The position numbers and the translations under genes are program-made. Source: Cellulomonas sp. Leaf395 (GTDB taxonomy: Bacteria > Actinomycetota > Actinomycetes > Actinomycetales > Cellulomonadaceae). From it: a DNA stretch of 64,000 bases. Position 1 is the first letter of the stretch. Each line of letters opens with the position of its first letter. The DNA lies in contig NZ_LMQI01000002.1 of the NCBI RefSeq assembly GCF_001424125.1, forward strand, positions 496,001-560,000, given 5' to 3'. Shown one piece after another: positions 8,432 to 17,107 of the stretch. The notes under the pieces are model-generated. The model was not told the origin of the DNA. It made no database searches and worked only from the letters and a program-made list of their open reading frames with translations.

Positions 8432-9818
8432 CGGGACCGTCACCTCCGGCAGCACCAGGAAACCCCGAAGGGGAGATCTCCCCCGACACAGCGGAGTTCG
8501 GTTCGGGGTCTGCGATTGGACTGGCCGACTCATCGGAGGACCGGCCGATCTCCCCACTATGGACTGTCGCGAGCTCCCCGGACAACGGTTCCGTCCGTGG
8601 TGGACTGAATTGGCGATGCCTGCGTCGAACCAACGGTCCGGACGCACAGACGCCGTCGCGACAACATGCTCAGATATCTCGCAAGTGACATGCGGTGCGT
8701 ACCGAAGCGAGCGCCTCGGCGGCGTTGACGCGCAGTCGTTTGATGGCCGAGTGATCGCCGCCAGGTCACTTCGTCCGGGACGTGGTCGAAGACCCAGTCG
8801 GCGGGCGCTTGTCCGGTCGGGCCCGAACGAGGTCAGTGCTGTGGAGGTGGCGGGAATCGAAAGCGTTAGGAGCCGTCGGAAACCGTTGGTCCGGCGCTGC
8901 CACCTGCAGGTTTGCTCTGGACCGCGTCGACCGATTCTTGGAGTTTCGGGCTCGTCCGTTGACAGGGTCAACACTGCCTTGAGCCGCCCCGTCGGGGCTT
9001 CCAACAAGCCTCTCAGCCGACGAATTTCGATCGCCGAGAGGGACTGCACGAAATCCCGGAGTAGTGATCCGGTCCCGCCTACGAACTCTCTTGCCGGAGG
9101 AGGCGACTAGGCGCCTTGGTTCTCAAGATAGTCCGGCATGCACCGCACGGTCTCACGCTCGGTCACTCAGTCAGGGTAGTCCAAGGGTCTCGCGCCACAC
9201 GGAGGGCGTCAGCAGCCGCGACGCGCAGTTTCGTCTGGTGGTCGGGAGTGGGTTAGCCGGTGGACGACTCCGCCGCATCAGAATCGCGAGCTCCGGACCG
9301 GATGAGCGTAGGTCTCGGCCAAGTCGGCGGCATGGACGGCGCGCAACGCCCGACACGCTCATCGACGTCGGCGCACACGTAGGCGCCAGAGTGGAAGCCA
9401 CGCCTGTTCAGGAATGCACGGAAGGAATACTTCGGTGGACCCTCGGCGGCTGCGTTTACGGCGGCGAATCCGTCGAGCCACTGCCCGCAGAGACCTCACC
9501 CAACGCGAGCCCGGCGGCGACGGGGCCGACCCGCGTCCTGTCCGTCCACGTGCGCGGACGACGCCTCTACTACCCAGCCCGCCTACCCCGCAGGCTCGCC
9601 ATCGCCCGCTCCTGAACCGGCACCCCACCCAGCCTGAAAGCGTTCAACTCGATGGCGATCGACGTGACATCACCGATCTCTGTCGCGAATGCGCTTGGGC
9701 CCGCGTGAGGAGACCGTGCAGGCAGTTCGGCCCGGTGGGCTGCGGCATGTCGACCACCACGTCAGCTTCGAGCTGCGCTCGCCTCGGACGGCCACCAGTG
9801 CACCGACTGGCTTCTTCG
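8432..9818. other. 1.4-kb stretch with no convincing gene
   Basis: Several long open frames cross this stretch on both strands, but they are arginine/proline-rich shadows of GC-rich DNA without RBS or recognisable domains. The only clear structure is one copy of a 37-bp repeat (9044-9080) that recurs at 18307-18343 next to a transposase remnant. The region marks the left edge of the accessory DNA and may be decayed mobile-element sequence. Confidence 0.5.
9044..9080 (+). repeat. 37-bp exact repeat, copy 1
   Basis: Begins CTGCACGAAATCCCGG and ends GGTCCCGCCT; identical over 37 bases to 18307-18343. In copy 2 it directly follows an IS3-type transposase remnant, so it is probably part of an IS end or a shared insertion scar. 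Confidence 0.8.
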
Positions 9819-10205
9819 TCAAGACAAGGTGTGGCCAATGAACGCAAACGCGCTTTTCAAGTCTCGCTTAGGACCACAAATCAGGATGCATTCACGCTCT
9901 CCGTCGTCGACGTCCTTCTTTGCGTACATCTCGACCCACGCATCAGGTTCGAACGCTTTCGTCTTCAGACGCGCTGAAGCCACACGCTTTTGCGTGATCT
10001 CGAGGACAACAGCCTCGTCCTCCTCTACGAGGATTGTCGGCACGCCCTGAAGCCTGAACCAGAACATGACGCCCCGCCAGGCGCCAGTGATTGCCGTGCG
10101 CCTGCTGTCTGGCAACGGACCTTGGGCCAAAAGGACGGGGATCATGGTGGCGGATCGGGCCGCCTCATAGGCGTCCAATTCGGCGTCGCTGGGCTCGTAT
10201 GCCAT
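9819..10205 (-). CDS. hypothetical protein, 128 aa
   Basis: No family recognised. The protein is soluble, of mixed charge and evenly composed (for example FWFRLQGVPTILVEEDEAVVLEITQKR), with no membrane segment or metal motif, and its codon use agrees with a real gene. ATG 10205 is preceded by GAAAGGAACG, a good RBS. Its GC content is visibly lower than the housekeeping genes to the left, consistent with transferred DNA. The small membrane-protein gene at 10284-10559 lies upstream on the same strand with a 78-bp gap, so the two may be expressed together. Confidence 0.65.
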   Translation of the reverse strand: MAYEPSDAELDAYEAARSATMIPVLLAQGPLPDSRRTAITGAWRGVMFWFRLQGVPTILVEEDEAVVLEITQKRVASARLKTKAFEPDAWVEMYAKKDVDDGERECILICGPKRDLKSAFAFIGHTLS

Positions 10206-10283
10206 CTGTTCGTTCCTTTCGGTCGGCTACGCGGGATCAGTTCGCTACATTTCTTCGGAAGTCAAACTCCCGGAAGCTTCTGC

Positions 10284-10559
10284 TCACGCGCCGCCTCGAT
10301 AGCGCAGCGCCTCGGCGATGAGAACTTGCTTCCTACGCAAGTCCCGAAAGTAGGCGCGCTGAAGGCCGAAGGTCGCAGCGATCGCCAAAATGACGAGAAC
10401 TAAGAACACCCACATGTACCAGGAGTCCTGGCCTCCGTCGCCAAGAAGGGGCAGGCCGGAACTGGCCGTCAACACCCAGATGCCAACCCACTTCATTCGG
10501 TTCCGAGCGAGCCGGGTATTGACCCTCTTGAGCTCCAACTCGAGCGCCTGCCCGTACAT
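10284..10559 (-). CDS. small two-helix membrane protein
   Basis: A 91-aa protein of unknown function. An amphipathic start (LELELKRVNTRLARNR) leads to two predicted membrane helices: WVGIWVLTASSGLPLLG (about residues 24-40) and WVFLVLVILAIAATFGL (50-66). The C-terminus is basic (RDLRRKQVLIAEALRYR). Start is ATG 10559; no strong Shine-Dalgarno is seen. It sits immediately upstream of the 128-aa unknown gene on the same strand. Confidence 0.6.
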   Translation of the reverse strand: MYGQALELELKRVNTRLARNRMKWVGIWVLTASSGLPLLGDGGQDSWYMWVFLVLVILAIAATFGLQRAYFRDLRRKQVLIAEALRYRGGA

Positions 10560-10944
10560 GTGGGAACGGTAGCAGCCGACATGTTGCCAGACCGGGGACT
10601 ATCGAACTTGCACCGTGTTCCCTTGAAGTTCGTCAATGGCCCACCTGCGCCGCCGGGCGAAGCATGGGGAGCGACCCACACGTGTGCGCCCAACAAGACT
10701 GCGAACTCCCAGCACCTTGTCGTGCCGATAGCGGCTCCGACGGTCGGTCTCGAGCTCTTCGCGAAGTTCCGCGTGACCGTGCAGGTCGGGATCGGGCGCG
10801 CCCACCCATTGGGAGCACCATGAGCACCCTCGTCCGCAAGACCCGACCCCAAGAGGAACGGCGCGCGCAAACAGACCGGTTGGGCGTGCCCTGAGGCCGC
10901 CCTCGACCTGCCTCGGGACGACATCGGGCTCACCTCAAACACCG

Positions 10945-11235
10945 GTGCCACCTGGCGGGTGCCGTCTCGCCGACCCGCTCTACCGCGCCCGCAGGGCTCT
11001 GCACACCGGCGCGGACCTGCTCACCGAGCGCCAGCACCAGCGCCTGAGCGACCTGTTTGGCGTCGACGAGCGTCCAGGTCGAGGCGACCGGGGCATCTAC
11101 CAACGCATGATCAGCGCCTACCGCGAACCCGACCGGAACCGCGGCAGGCAACTCATGAGCGCGCTCATCGAGTCGCTGCGCCGCGGCGTCCCGCCCGCAC
11201 TGACCGAGCTGGTCACCCCCGGGCGGTCGCTCTGC
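10945..11235 (+). pseudogene. ISL3-family transposase fragment
   Basis: Residues 8-95 of this frame (DPLYRARRALHTGADLLTE ... GIYQRMISAYREPDRNRG ... ESLRRGVPPALTELVT) match the C-terminal half of ISL3-type transposases in order and spacing. The match ends near 11230, where the expected final helix and last part of the DDE core are replaced by unrelated sequence, and nothing of the N-terminal half lies upstream. No terminal inverted repeats were found. It is a relic of an insertion sequence. Confidence 0.7.
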
Positions 11236-11472
11236 GTGAACTCCTACGTGACGACGACAGCGCACGAGCGCGGTGTCGCGTCGGAACCGCGTCGTACGCC
11301 TGCCCTGCGTCATGGGAATCACGTGCCGGTACTCGTGGATGCGGTTGGGCGGTCGGTCGTCGAGGTGGTCGTCCCTGACTCGCCGCAGCCCGTGCTCTGG
11401 AGACACGACAGAGGCGATCGCCCCGAAGGTGGTCACCCTGTCGCACCGTTCGCCGTCAGGCGAAGCCCGGAC

Positions 11473-11574
11473 TCACCAGGCGGCCTTGACCTTCACGGCG
11501 AGGTCGATCGCCGCCCGTTGCACCGCCGGATCCATCGCGATCTTGAGAACCTGCATCGCTACTACCTGGAACAT
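11473..11574 (-). CDS. 33-aa microprotein with a strong RBS
   Basis: The short frame MFQVVAMQVLKIAMDPAV... continues as an even, amphipathic helix ending VKVKAAW and stop. AGAGGAGA lies six bases before the ATG at 11574, a better Shine-Dalgarno than most genes in this window. The frame is open for 33 more codons upstream, but that extension is cysteine/arginine-rich and unlikely. It is divergent from the NrtR-like gene at 11697 with 122 bp between them. The function is unknown; a membrane-active peptide or small regulator would fit the helix. Confidence 0.45.
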   Translation of the reverse strand: MFQVVAMQVLKIAMDPAVQRAAIDLAVKVKAAW

Positions 11575-11696
11575 CGTGTCTCCTCTTCGAGTGGGCGCGT
11601 GCCGCCGTGTCGCCGATACTACGCACATGGTGTTGGGATCTACAAGTGCACCACACGTAGATGGCTTCTCCATGGGCGAGGCACTATGCTCGCATC

Positions 11697-12707
11697 ATGA
11701 GAACAGACGTCCTCGTGGTGCCTGTGTCGGTTCGTGATGTCGCCGGACGATCGACGCTCGTCGCACTCCAGACCGCCGCCGGCGGGTGGGCGAGAACGGC
11801 GCTCGAGAGCACCACTCCGCGCGCTGACGCAACGAAGCTCCTGGAGGGGCTGTTGCAGCCCGTCCCGAGCGAGCTACTGCCCCACCCGAGCCGGGCTCCG
11901 AAGCCAGTCGCGTTCGGGGACGGGGCGGATGGCACACCCCACGTTGGTTCGGATGCGGCACTCACGCTCGTGTATAGCGTCGCGGTGCCGATGGCGATGG
12001 CGGCCGAACTCGGGCCCTACTCCGATCGGTGGGTTCCGCTGCTCGAACCGGAACGCGCGCTTGAGGATGCGCGCAAGAAGGGGTCTGTGATGATCAGGAG
12101 CGCGCCCGACGCGCCACAGCTGGTCGAATCAATCCTCGACTTCTGGCGGCGGCAGCTAGAAGAGACGGCTAGCGCGCTGACTTTCCTCGCAGAGTATTGG
12201 ACCATGTCACAACTGCGCGATGTCTACAGCGCGGTCTGGGGATACCAGCAAGACACCGCGGGGTTCGGAAGGTGGGCCGACCCCGATTCCAGCGAGGGCG
12301 CTTTTTTCGGGCTCGCGCACAAGTGCGATCCCGCCGAATTCGAGAAGATTCAGGCGAAGATGGCGGGGATGCTCGAACGCGCGAGCGATTCCATTGGCGG
12401 CAAGCACGGCAAAGCCAAGCCAGGAGCCCTCGCTCTACGAAAGTTGTTCGACGACGCGGTCACACGACCAGGTGGGAGTAAAGCCGTCGGCGTAAGCCTC
12501 GGCGGCCTCGCGGGAATGGCTCGTGCGAGCGCTATGCCGATTGCCGGGGGTTCTCTCGCTGTCGTCGCCGCCCGCGTCGCCTTCCAGCCCGACCGTCGCG
12601 GGCCGCAGCCGAAGTGGTACCAGTGCAGGTCAGAGAACAATGCCAACCAGCCGCTTCCCAACGGGAAGCTCTACACGACGCGTCCAGCCTGGATGAACAC
12701 CCCCTGA
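11697..12707 (+). CDS. NrtR-like protein: degenerate NUDIX-type domain plus winged helix
   Basis: A 336-aa protein. The first half alternates strands like a NUDIX domain (TDVLVVPVSVRDVAG, LVALQTAAGGWAR, LTLVYSVAVP) but lacks the GX5EX7REUXEEXGU catalytic box. At about residues 155-185 it has LAEYWTMSQLRDVYSAVWG, the helix pair that opens the DNA-binding winged helix of NrtR and related NUDIX regulators. This suggests a ligand-sensing DNA-binding protein rather than a hydrolase. The C-terminus (KWYQCRSENNANQP) is unusual for NrtR. ATG 11697 or the in-frame ATG 11661 could be the start; neither has a strong RBS. Confidence 0.5.
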   Translation: MRTDVLVVPVSVRDVAGRSTLVALQTAAGGWARTALESTTPRADATKLLEGLLQPVPSELLPHPSRAPKPVAFGDGADGTPHVGSDAALTLVYSVAVPMAMAAELGPYSDRWVPLLEPERALEDARKKGSVMIRSAPDAPQLVESILDFWRRQLEETASALTFLAEYWTMSQLRDVYSAVWGYQQDTAGFGRWADPDSSEGAFFGLAHKCDPAEFEKIQAKMAGMLERASDSIGGKHGKAKPGALALRKLFDDAVTRPGGSKAVGVSLGGLAGMARASAMPIAGGSLAVVAARVAFQPDRRGPQPKWYQCRSENNANQPLPNGKLYTTRPAWMNTP

Positions 12708-12751
12708 GGCGCCAGGGTTCACGCCGACTCGAGCGGGTCTGCACCCACACT

Positions 12752-12774
12752 TGCCCACCGAGGATCAGTGGGCA
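12752..12774 (+). terminator. possible terminator hairpin after the NrtR-like gene
   Basis: A perfect 7-bp stem (TGCCCAC / GTGGGCA) with a nine-base loop, 45 bp after the stop codon. No T-run follows, so this rests on position and stem alone. Confidence 0.35.
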
Positions 12775-12839
12775 CAAAGTGGATCGGAACCCCCGCGGTG
12801 GTAGGCAACTCCCGGAATGAGGACAACCCCCAAACTTGG

Positions 12840-13153
12840 TCACTCTCAACGCTGTTCCCGATGGTGCGCTGGTCACATCACGACTCGTCGCATCCCGCGA
12901 GGCAGCACCTGCGAAGCTTGCGCGTCGAGAGACCTGAGGCTGGCACGGAGTCCCAAGCGGTTCTGGGTCTTACGTCATCGAGCTCGACCCGGACGGGCTG
13001 GGAGAGGTCGGTGCGCTATGTACGTCGGCGAGACGGCGACGACGCCGGAGGCGCGCTTTCGCCAAGCACAAGGCCGGTGTGAAGGCCGCCACGGTCGTCA
13101 AGCGTACGCGCCGGCATCTCGGGGCGTACGCTCGCGATCCGTGGGAGTCGTAG
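12840..13153 (+). pseudogene. frameshifted GIY-YIG nuclease-like gene
   Basis: Three pieces in different frames join into one sensible protein: PKRFWV, then YVIELDPDGLGEVGA, then LYVGETATTPEARF, then AKHKAGVKAATVVKRTRRH ending in DPWES and a TAG at 13151. The strand-turn pattern 'YV.EL...ALYVGET...RF..HKAG' is the GIY-YIG fold core. At least two or three single-base shifts (near 12971, 13015 and 13060) break it. Apart from the possible Cys-x2-Cys at the start, nothing upstream is recognisable. The intact GIY-YIG-like protein at 52452-53438 has a similar core. Confidence 0.6.
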
Positions 13154-13202
13154 CGACCGCCGGACCAGCGTTCGATGCGCGGCGCCCTCTGGTGTGTTCT
13201 CG

Positions 13203-13997
13203 ATGCGACTGATCTCCTGGAACGTGAACGGCCGTCGGGGCGCGACGCTCTTGGCACAGATCGCCGCGCTGGGCGGGCGTGGACCGGACATCATCGCGCT
13301 ACAGGAACTCTGTGCCGAGAATCTGCCTGCGTGGGTTGACGGCTTGGCGGCGGCGGGCCTGCCGCACCTGCTCGACAGTTCCGACCAGCTCGCCGTCGCT
13401 GCTGCGAACGGACGCGAGTACCGGCGGACCTACTTCAACCTCATCGCGTCGCGCTGGCCGCTGCGCCGGCTCGCTCAGCTCCGGTTGGAGTTTCCTGAGC
13501 GCTACCTGGCGGCACAGGTCGACCGCGACCGCTTCCCGTTCGAGTTGCACGACGTGCACCTGCCTCCCGGGGCGTCGCGGGGGTTGGTGAAGGTCGAGAT
13601 GTTCGAGGCCATACACAGCCTGCTGGCCACGTTCTGCGAGCGGCCGCGGATTCTCTGCGGCGACCTCAACACGCCGCGGGCTGAACGTGAGGACGGCACG
13701 GTCGAGTTCTGGGGCGCGAGCCACCCGGCCCACCGCGAACGCTGGGACGCCGCCGAGCGCAGCGTGATGCTCGGGCTCGCGGAGCACGACCTCCCCGACG
13801 TTTATCGTGCCCTCAACGGGTATTCGGCGGCCGAGGCCAGTTGGGTCGCGCTCCGTCGCGGCAGGCAGTGGGGCCGGCGCTATGACCACATCTTCGCTTC
13901 GAGCGCGTTGACCGCGACTGCGTGCCGGTATCTCCACGATTGGAGGGAACAGGGCCTGTCGGACCACTCCGCGATCGAAGCCGACCTCGCCGGATAG
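13203..13997 (+). CDS. endonuclease/exonuclease/phosphatase (EEP) family protein
   Basis: A 264-aa metal-dependent phosphodiesterase or nuclease of the DNase I-like fold. Motifs in order: RLISWNVNG (start), IIALQEL (metal-binding Glu, about 35-41), LHDVHLPPG (about 117), CGDLNTPR (about 155-162) and the closing SDHSAIEADL (about 253, catalytic His). The start is taken as ATG 13203, which begins the first strand; an in-frame GTG lies three codons earlier. No signal peptide is seen, so it probably acts in the cytoplasm on nucleic acid or a nucleotide. Relatives are common in accessory regions. Confidence 0.82.
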   Translation: MRLISWNVNGRRGATLLAQIAALGGRGPDIIALQELCAENLPAWVDGLAAAGLPHLLDSSDQLAVAAANGREYRRTYFNLIASRWPLRRLAQLRLEFPERYLAAQVDRDRFPFELHDVHLPPGASRGLVKVEMFEAIHSLLATFCERPRILCGDLNTPRAEREDGTVEFWGASHPAHRERWDAAERSVMLGLAEHDLPDVYRALNGYSAAEASWVALRRGRQWGRRYDHIFASSALTATACRYLHDWREQGLSDHSAIEADLAG

Positions 13998-14089
13998 TGC
14001 GCGAGATCGACGGGCGTACCACTGCCGAGATGGGTTTCGCAGGGCCGGCCGCCTCAGCCCGGTAGCGCTGTGACCGCGCGAACGCCGGA

Positions 14090-14115
14090 GGCCCGGGCCA
14101 TCGGGTCCGGGCCTT
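14090..14115. terminator. GC-rich hairpin, likely terminator
   Basis: An 8-bp stem AGGCCCGG / CCGGGCCT with a ten-base loop followed by TCGTCT, about 90 bp after the EEP gene and between it and the convergent gene at 14387. It could serve the EEP transcript, or both. Confidence 0.5.
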
Positions 14116-14386
14116 CGTCTGCGTAGCGGGGGCACCCGTGGCTCCGGTCTTTCGGCAAGTTGGCAGCCTGTTCTCGCAGGTCAGCGCAGTGTGACTGGGC
14201 ACCTGCGCCGGCAAGTTCCCTCTGTCAGTGCGGCGCGTGCGATCGCCCGACGAACTGATCTGGATTTAACCCTGAGAAGCGCTCGGTACTCCACCCGATA
14301 ACTGTCGAGCGCGCATGCACGCGGTCACCGTCGCCCACCCCGGCGCGCCCTCGTACGGTGCCGTCGGTGAACGACCCCTCGCATCG

Positions 14387-15520
14387 TCAGTACTTTGACG
14401 AGATTGGTCTCGGGTTGAGCGAGGCCAGTCGGACGCGAGCCTCCTCGCGGGCCCGTTCCTTCGCTCCTTCCGCTTCCGCGACACGACGACGGTTGCGTTC
14501 CGCCAAGGCGCTCGCAACAGCGCGCTTACGTTCCACCGAGGCCTTCGCCGCGGCACGCTTGTCTTCCGCAGCGGCTCGCCGAAGCTCCCGACTCTGCTCC
14601 TTCCGAACCTCCCTCGCCGCCGCGTCACTCAGGGCTCTCGCCTCGAAGGCTTGTTCGAACCGCCCGACGGACTCGGCGACCTCAGTGACGAGCTCGCGTT
14701 CCGAAGCATCGGCAAGTGCACCTCGTAGTTCCTCGACGAGTACATGTCGCTGGTCCTGCAGTCGACGGACACTAAGAATGCTTACGGCGACGTCCACTGC
14801 GACGTCCGGGGACTCCGCCCTTGCCAGGGCGATGTAGACGGATGCCAGGTCGGCAATCGCCTGCGGTCTACGGAATGCCCGCCCCTCTTGTGCCCCCAGC
14901 AGGCGCTTGAGTTGGTCCTCACGGACTCGGTCCATCCAATAGCGACGGTGCTCCGCGTCTCCGTCCGGCTCCCATCGGTAAATGTCTGCGTCATCAAGGC
15001 GGAAGCGAGGTCGTGAATTGTGCTCAGAGATCTTTTGGTGTACGGCTCGTCGCCGCATCGCCACTTCAAAGTCAGTCCGCTCGCGGCCGAGATTCAGTGT
15101 TTCCCTTCCCTGATGGCTCCGGAGCACGTCGGCGGCGTTTCGCGTTCGGTCCAGGGCCGGTTGCAATTCGCTCATCAGGCGCTCGATCAGCGAGGAGCGT
15201 TCGGTCGCGTGCGTCGGCAGGACCTCGCCGAGCATCCCCACGATGGTCGCAGCCGATGTAGGAGACACCGCCAGTCGAGCTTCGAGCATGGCGCACGTGC
15301 GGGCGACCAGTTCAAGGCATGCAGCATGATGACCGCAGTCCCAGGCGCGCATCACGGCGTGGCCGAAAGGCCCGTTGAAGTACGGCGCACCAGCGCTCCT
15401 GGGCGACGTCGGCGGCATTGCCCGGGCGTGGTCGACAGCGAGCGTCGCCAACGACCCATCGACGTCGACGTCGTCCAGCGCAACTTCGTACCGCTCTCGT
15501 CCGCTCATGCCGACTCCCAT
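14387..15520 (-). CDS. hypothetical protein with charged C-terminal coiled coil, 377 aa
   Basis: No family recognised. The N-terminal 120 residues include NGPFGHAVMRAWDCGHHAA and a helical repeat-like stretch; the middle has RFRLDDADIYRWEPDGD. The last 110 residues are an extended arginine/glutamate/alanine helix (AAREVRKEQSRELRRAAAE and following), almost certainly a coiled coil. Two ATGs compete: 15520, with GAGGTCGGGA upstream, and 15508, with GGGAG. An ORF extension to 15619 lacks a good RBS. It is a single gene with convergent neighbours on the left. A coiled-coil protein in this setting could be a structural or defence-related component, but nothing in the sequence proves that. Confidence 0.55.
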   Translation of the reverse strand: MGVGMSGRERYEVALDDVDVDGSLATLAVDHARAMPPTSPRSAGAPYFNGPFGHAVMRAWDCGHHAACLELVARTCAMLEARLAVSPTSAATIVGMLGEVLPTHATERSSLIERLMSELQPALDRTRNAADVLRSHQGRETLNLGRERTDFEVAMRRRAVHQKISEHNSRPRFRLDDADIYRWEPDGDAEHRRYWMDRVREDQLKRLLGAQEGRAFRRPQAIADLASVYIALARAESPDVAVDVAVSILSVRRLQDQRHVLVEELRGALADASERELVTEVAESVGRFEQAFEARALSDAAAREVRKEQSRELRRAAAEDKRAAAKASVERKRAVASALAERNRRRVAEAEGAKERAREEARVRLASLNPRPISSKY

Positions 15521-15686
15521 GCTCCCGACCTCGCTGATCTTCGGTGCCCGATGGCCGCGTCTATACCCGGCCGGTCCCCGCATCGGCTCGCACCGACACA
15601 CATCGGCTCCAATCGACACCGACCTCGTGGGACTGAGCGATGCATCTATGCGCGCTTAGCGCCGCGCGCCCCACACCACAATCGCA

Positions 15687-16139
15687 ATGGCGCCTGCGGC
15701 CCATGGTGTCAGTCTGGATCGAGCCTCCGCTTTTGAGCTTGACCCCGCGCTGGGTTGCGCCAGATTGGCCTGCCAGCTGGCAGAGCTCCTACGCCCGTTG
15801 CAGAGCCTCAAGTCTCCTCTCAACTCCGCAGACGTTGGACGAACTGCTCAAGCGGGAGCCGCGCCAGGTCGATCGACCGATGTGACATACGTTCCGCCAG
15901 CGGCCTATCTGGCCCCGACGACCGTGACCGCGCGGCGAGTCGGTGAGAGCCGATCTGAGGTGGTGCACCTCGATCCGAGTTGCGCACACATCCCGGCTGG
16001 CGCGAAGGTTCGCGGTCCAATGCTCCCCGGCGTCGCCAGGTTGCACGGCCGTCCGCTCTGTAGTTGTGCGGAGGCAATCAACCACGTCGAGTCCTGGTTC
16101 TCCACGGCGCTCCCCCGAAACTTCCATCGCCGCCGTTGA
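15687..16139 (+). CDS. possible small protein with His/Cys motif
   Basis: A 150-aa frame; the second half reads well and contains VVHLDPSCAHIPAG followed by GRPLCSCAEAI, that is H-x4-C ... C-x-C, a pattern seen in short zinc-ribbon-like proteins. The first half is less convincing, has no RBS, and could be non-coding; GTG near 15881 is an alternative start. The opposite strand also reads reasonably over 15820-15900, so strand assignment is uncertain. The frame ends about 30 bp before the point where the AbiEii toxin gene is cut off. Confidence 0.35.
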   Translation: MAPAAHGVSLDRASAFELDPALGCARLACQLAELLRPLQSLKSPLNSADVGRTAQAGAAPGRSTDVTYVPPAAYLAPTTVTARRVGESRSEVVHLDPSCAHIPAGAKVRGPMLPGVARLHGRPLCSCAEAINHVESWFSTALPRNFHRRR

Positions 16140-16164
16140 CTTGACCTGCGGGCCGCACTCGGGA

Positions 16165-16334
16165 TGCCGCGGCAGCCATGTACGCGACAGAGCGGTGCCG
16201 CCGTAGAAGATGAAGCGGTCCTGGGCTCGTCGCGATATCGACCCAAGAACGTGCGAGATCACGTGGTCACGCCGTACCTGCTCCAAGTCGACGCCGAAAC
16301 GGTCGGCGACGTCGTAGATCGCCGACTCGGTCAT
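16165..16334 (-). pseudogene. AbiEii toxin gene, truncated after about 56 codons
   Basis: The frame starts with MTESAIYDVADRFGVDLEQ and reaches FIFYGGTALSRTWLP, the N-terminal nucleotidyltransferase motif (GGTxL) of the AbiEii/AbiGii toxin family. Full toxins are about 220-330 aa and continue with an SEDIDL-type metal motif; here the reading turns into unrelated low-complexity protein at about 16165, so the catalytic aspartates are gone. The ATG at 16334 overlaps the stop of the AbiEi gene by four bases, the normal arrangement of this bicistronic system. The toxin is therefore inactive in this copy. Confidence 0.7.
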
Positions 16335-16996
16335 TGCTGGACCTCACGCCGAACGCGCGCGAGCACCGGCTCCGCCACGGTTCGTCCCCGCTGCTTCGCT
16401 GCCAGCGCCGCGACCCGGTCCCAGTCGACGTTCCGCGCGAGCGCCAGCATCGCTGCGTGCTGGTCGGCCTTGTTGAGCGTGCGGTCGCGCGCGAGATCGA
16501 CGAGGGTCTGCTCCGGCGTCGTGATCAGCGTGACCCCGAGCTCCGTCGCGACAGGCTGGGTGTCGACGGCGTCCATGTCACGGTGGACAAAATGGATGAC
16601 CGCGTCGCGCCGGTCGGTAAGCGGCACATCGCGGTGGCGCCGTGGCGCGGCAACCGTGGCATGGCCACGCGCACGGGGTGCGGCCCCGAGAAGTCGGGCA
16701 GCGGTCATTCCCATCAGAACCGCGACGCGGTCGCCGAAGATTGCCGTGGCCACCGCGGCAGCCGCAGCCTCCAGCCCTGGCCGCCACCTCGCTTGGTCGG
16801 GCGCATCGTCTGGCACAGCGACGTACGTGCCGTAGGCAATCTTGTGGACCTCACCCTTCGCGGCACGGTCGCGCAAGACGGCCCGTGGATTGACGTAGTG
16901 CTGCTCGAGATCGGCCGGTCTGACAGTCCGCATCGGGCGCACAGCGAGGCGGGTCTTGTCGTGTCGGCCGTCCTCCCGCCTATCCACCTGAACCAT
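16331..16996 (-). CDS. abiEi: AbiEi family antitoxin / transcriptional repressor
   Basis: Antitoxin of the type IV AbiE system: an N-terminal winged helix binds its own promoter and a C-terminal domain neutralises the AbiEii nucleotidyltransferase. MRTVRPADLEQHYVNPRAV and HKIAYGTYVAVPD (about residues 22-60) fit the winged helix; VLMGMTAARLLGA, the VIHFVHRDMDAV strand and TTPEQTLVDLARD fit the C-terminal AbiEi domain. At 221 aa the length is normal. ATG 16996 lies six bases after a TACACT -10-like element, so a leaderless mRNA is plausible; ATG 16933 (MRTVRP) is the alternative start. The partner toxin is truncated. Confidence 0.82.
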   Translation of the reverse strand: MVQVDRREDGRHDKTRLAVRPMRTVRPADLEQHYVNPRAVLRDRAAKGEVHKIAYGTYVAVPDDAPDQARWRPGLEAAAAAVATAIFGDRVAVLMGMTAARLLGAAPRARGHATVAAPRRHRDVPLTDRRDAVIHFVHRDMDAVDTQPVATELGVTLITTPEQTLVDLARDRTLNKADQHAAMLALARNVDWDRVAALAAKQRGRTVAEPVLARVRREVQQ

Positions 16997-17000
16997 GCTC

Positions 17001-17027
17001 AAAGTGTAGCCCGCGTCAATACACTCT
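17001..17027 (-). promoter_or_regulatory. abiE promoter with inverted-repeat operator
   Basis: On the plus strand AAAGTGTA (17001-17008) and TACACTCT (17020-17027) form an inverted repeat with an 11-bp spacer, matching at seven of eight positions. On the minus strand the right arm supplies TACACT as a -10 box and TTCAGA (about 17024-17029) lies about 16 bp upstream as a weak -35. The AbiEi winged helix is known to repress its own promoter through inverted repeats, so this is the expected operator. Confidence 0.5.
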
Positions 17028-17107
17028 GAACGAAATTGACCATACAGTCCGCGGCTCTTCGTTGCCGCGAACCCGACGGCTGGGGGTGGTCTTGGCCGTC
17101 ACGACCT

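Noticed and set aside
7103..8608. 501-codon plus-strand frame
   Set aside because: Antisense to the FAD monooxygenase; histidine/arginine/proline-rich, no domain.
10560..10944. Possible tRNA or small RNA in the 10.6-10.9 kb gap
   Set aside because: No cloverleaf-compatible arms or CCA end could be found by eye; short frames there have no RBS.
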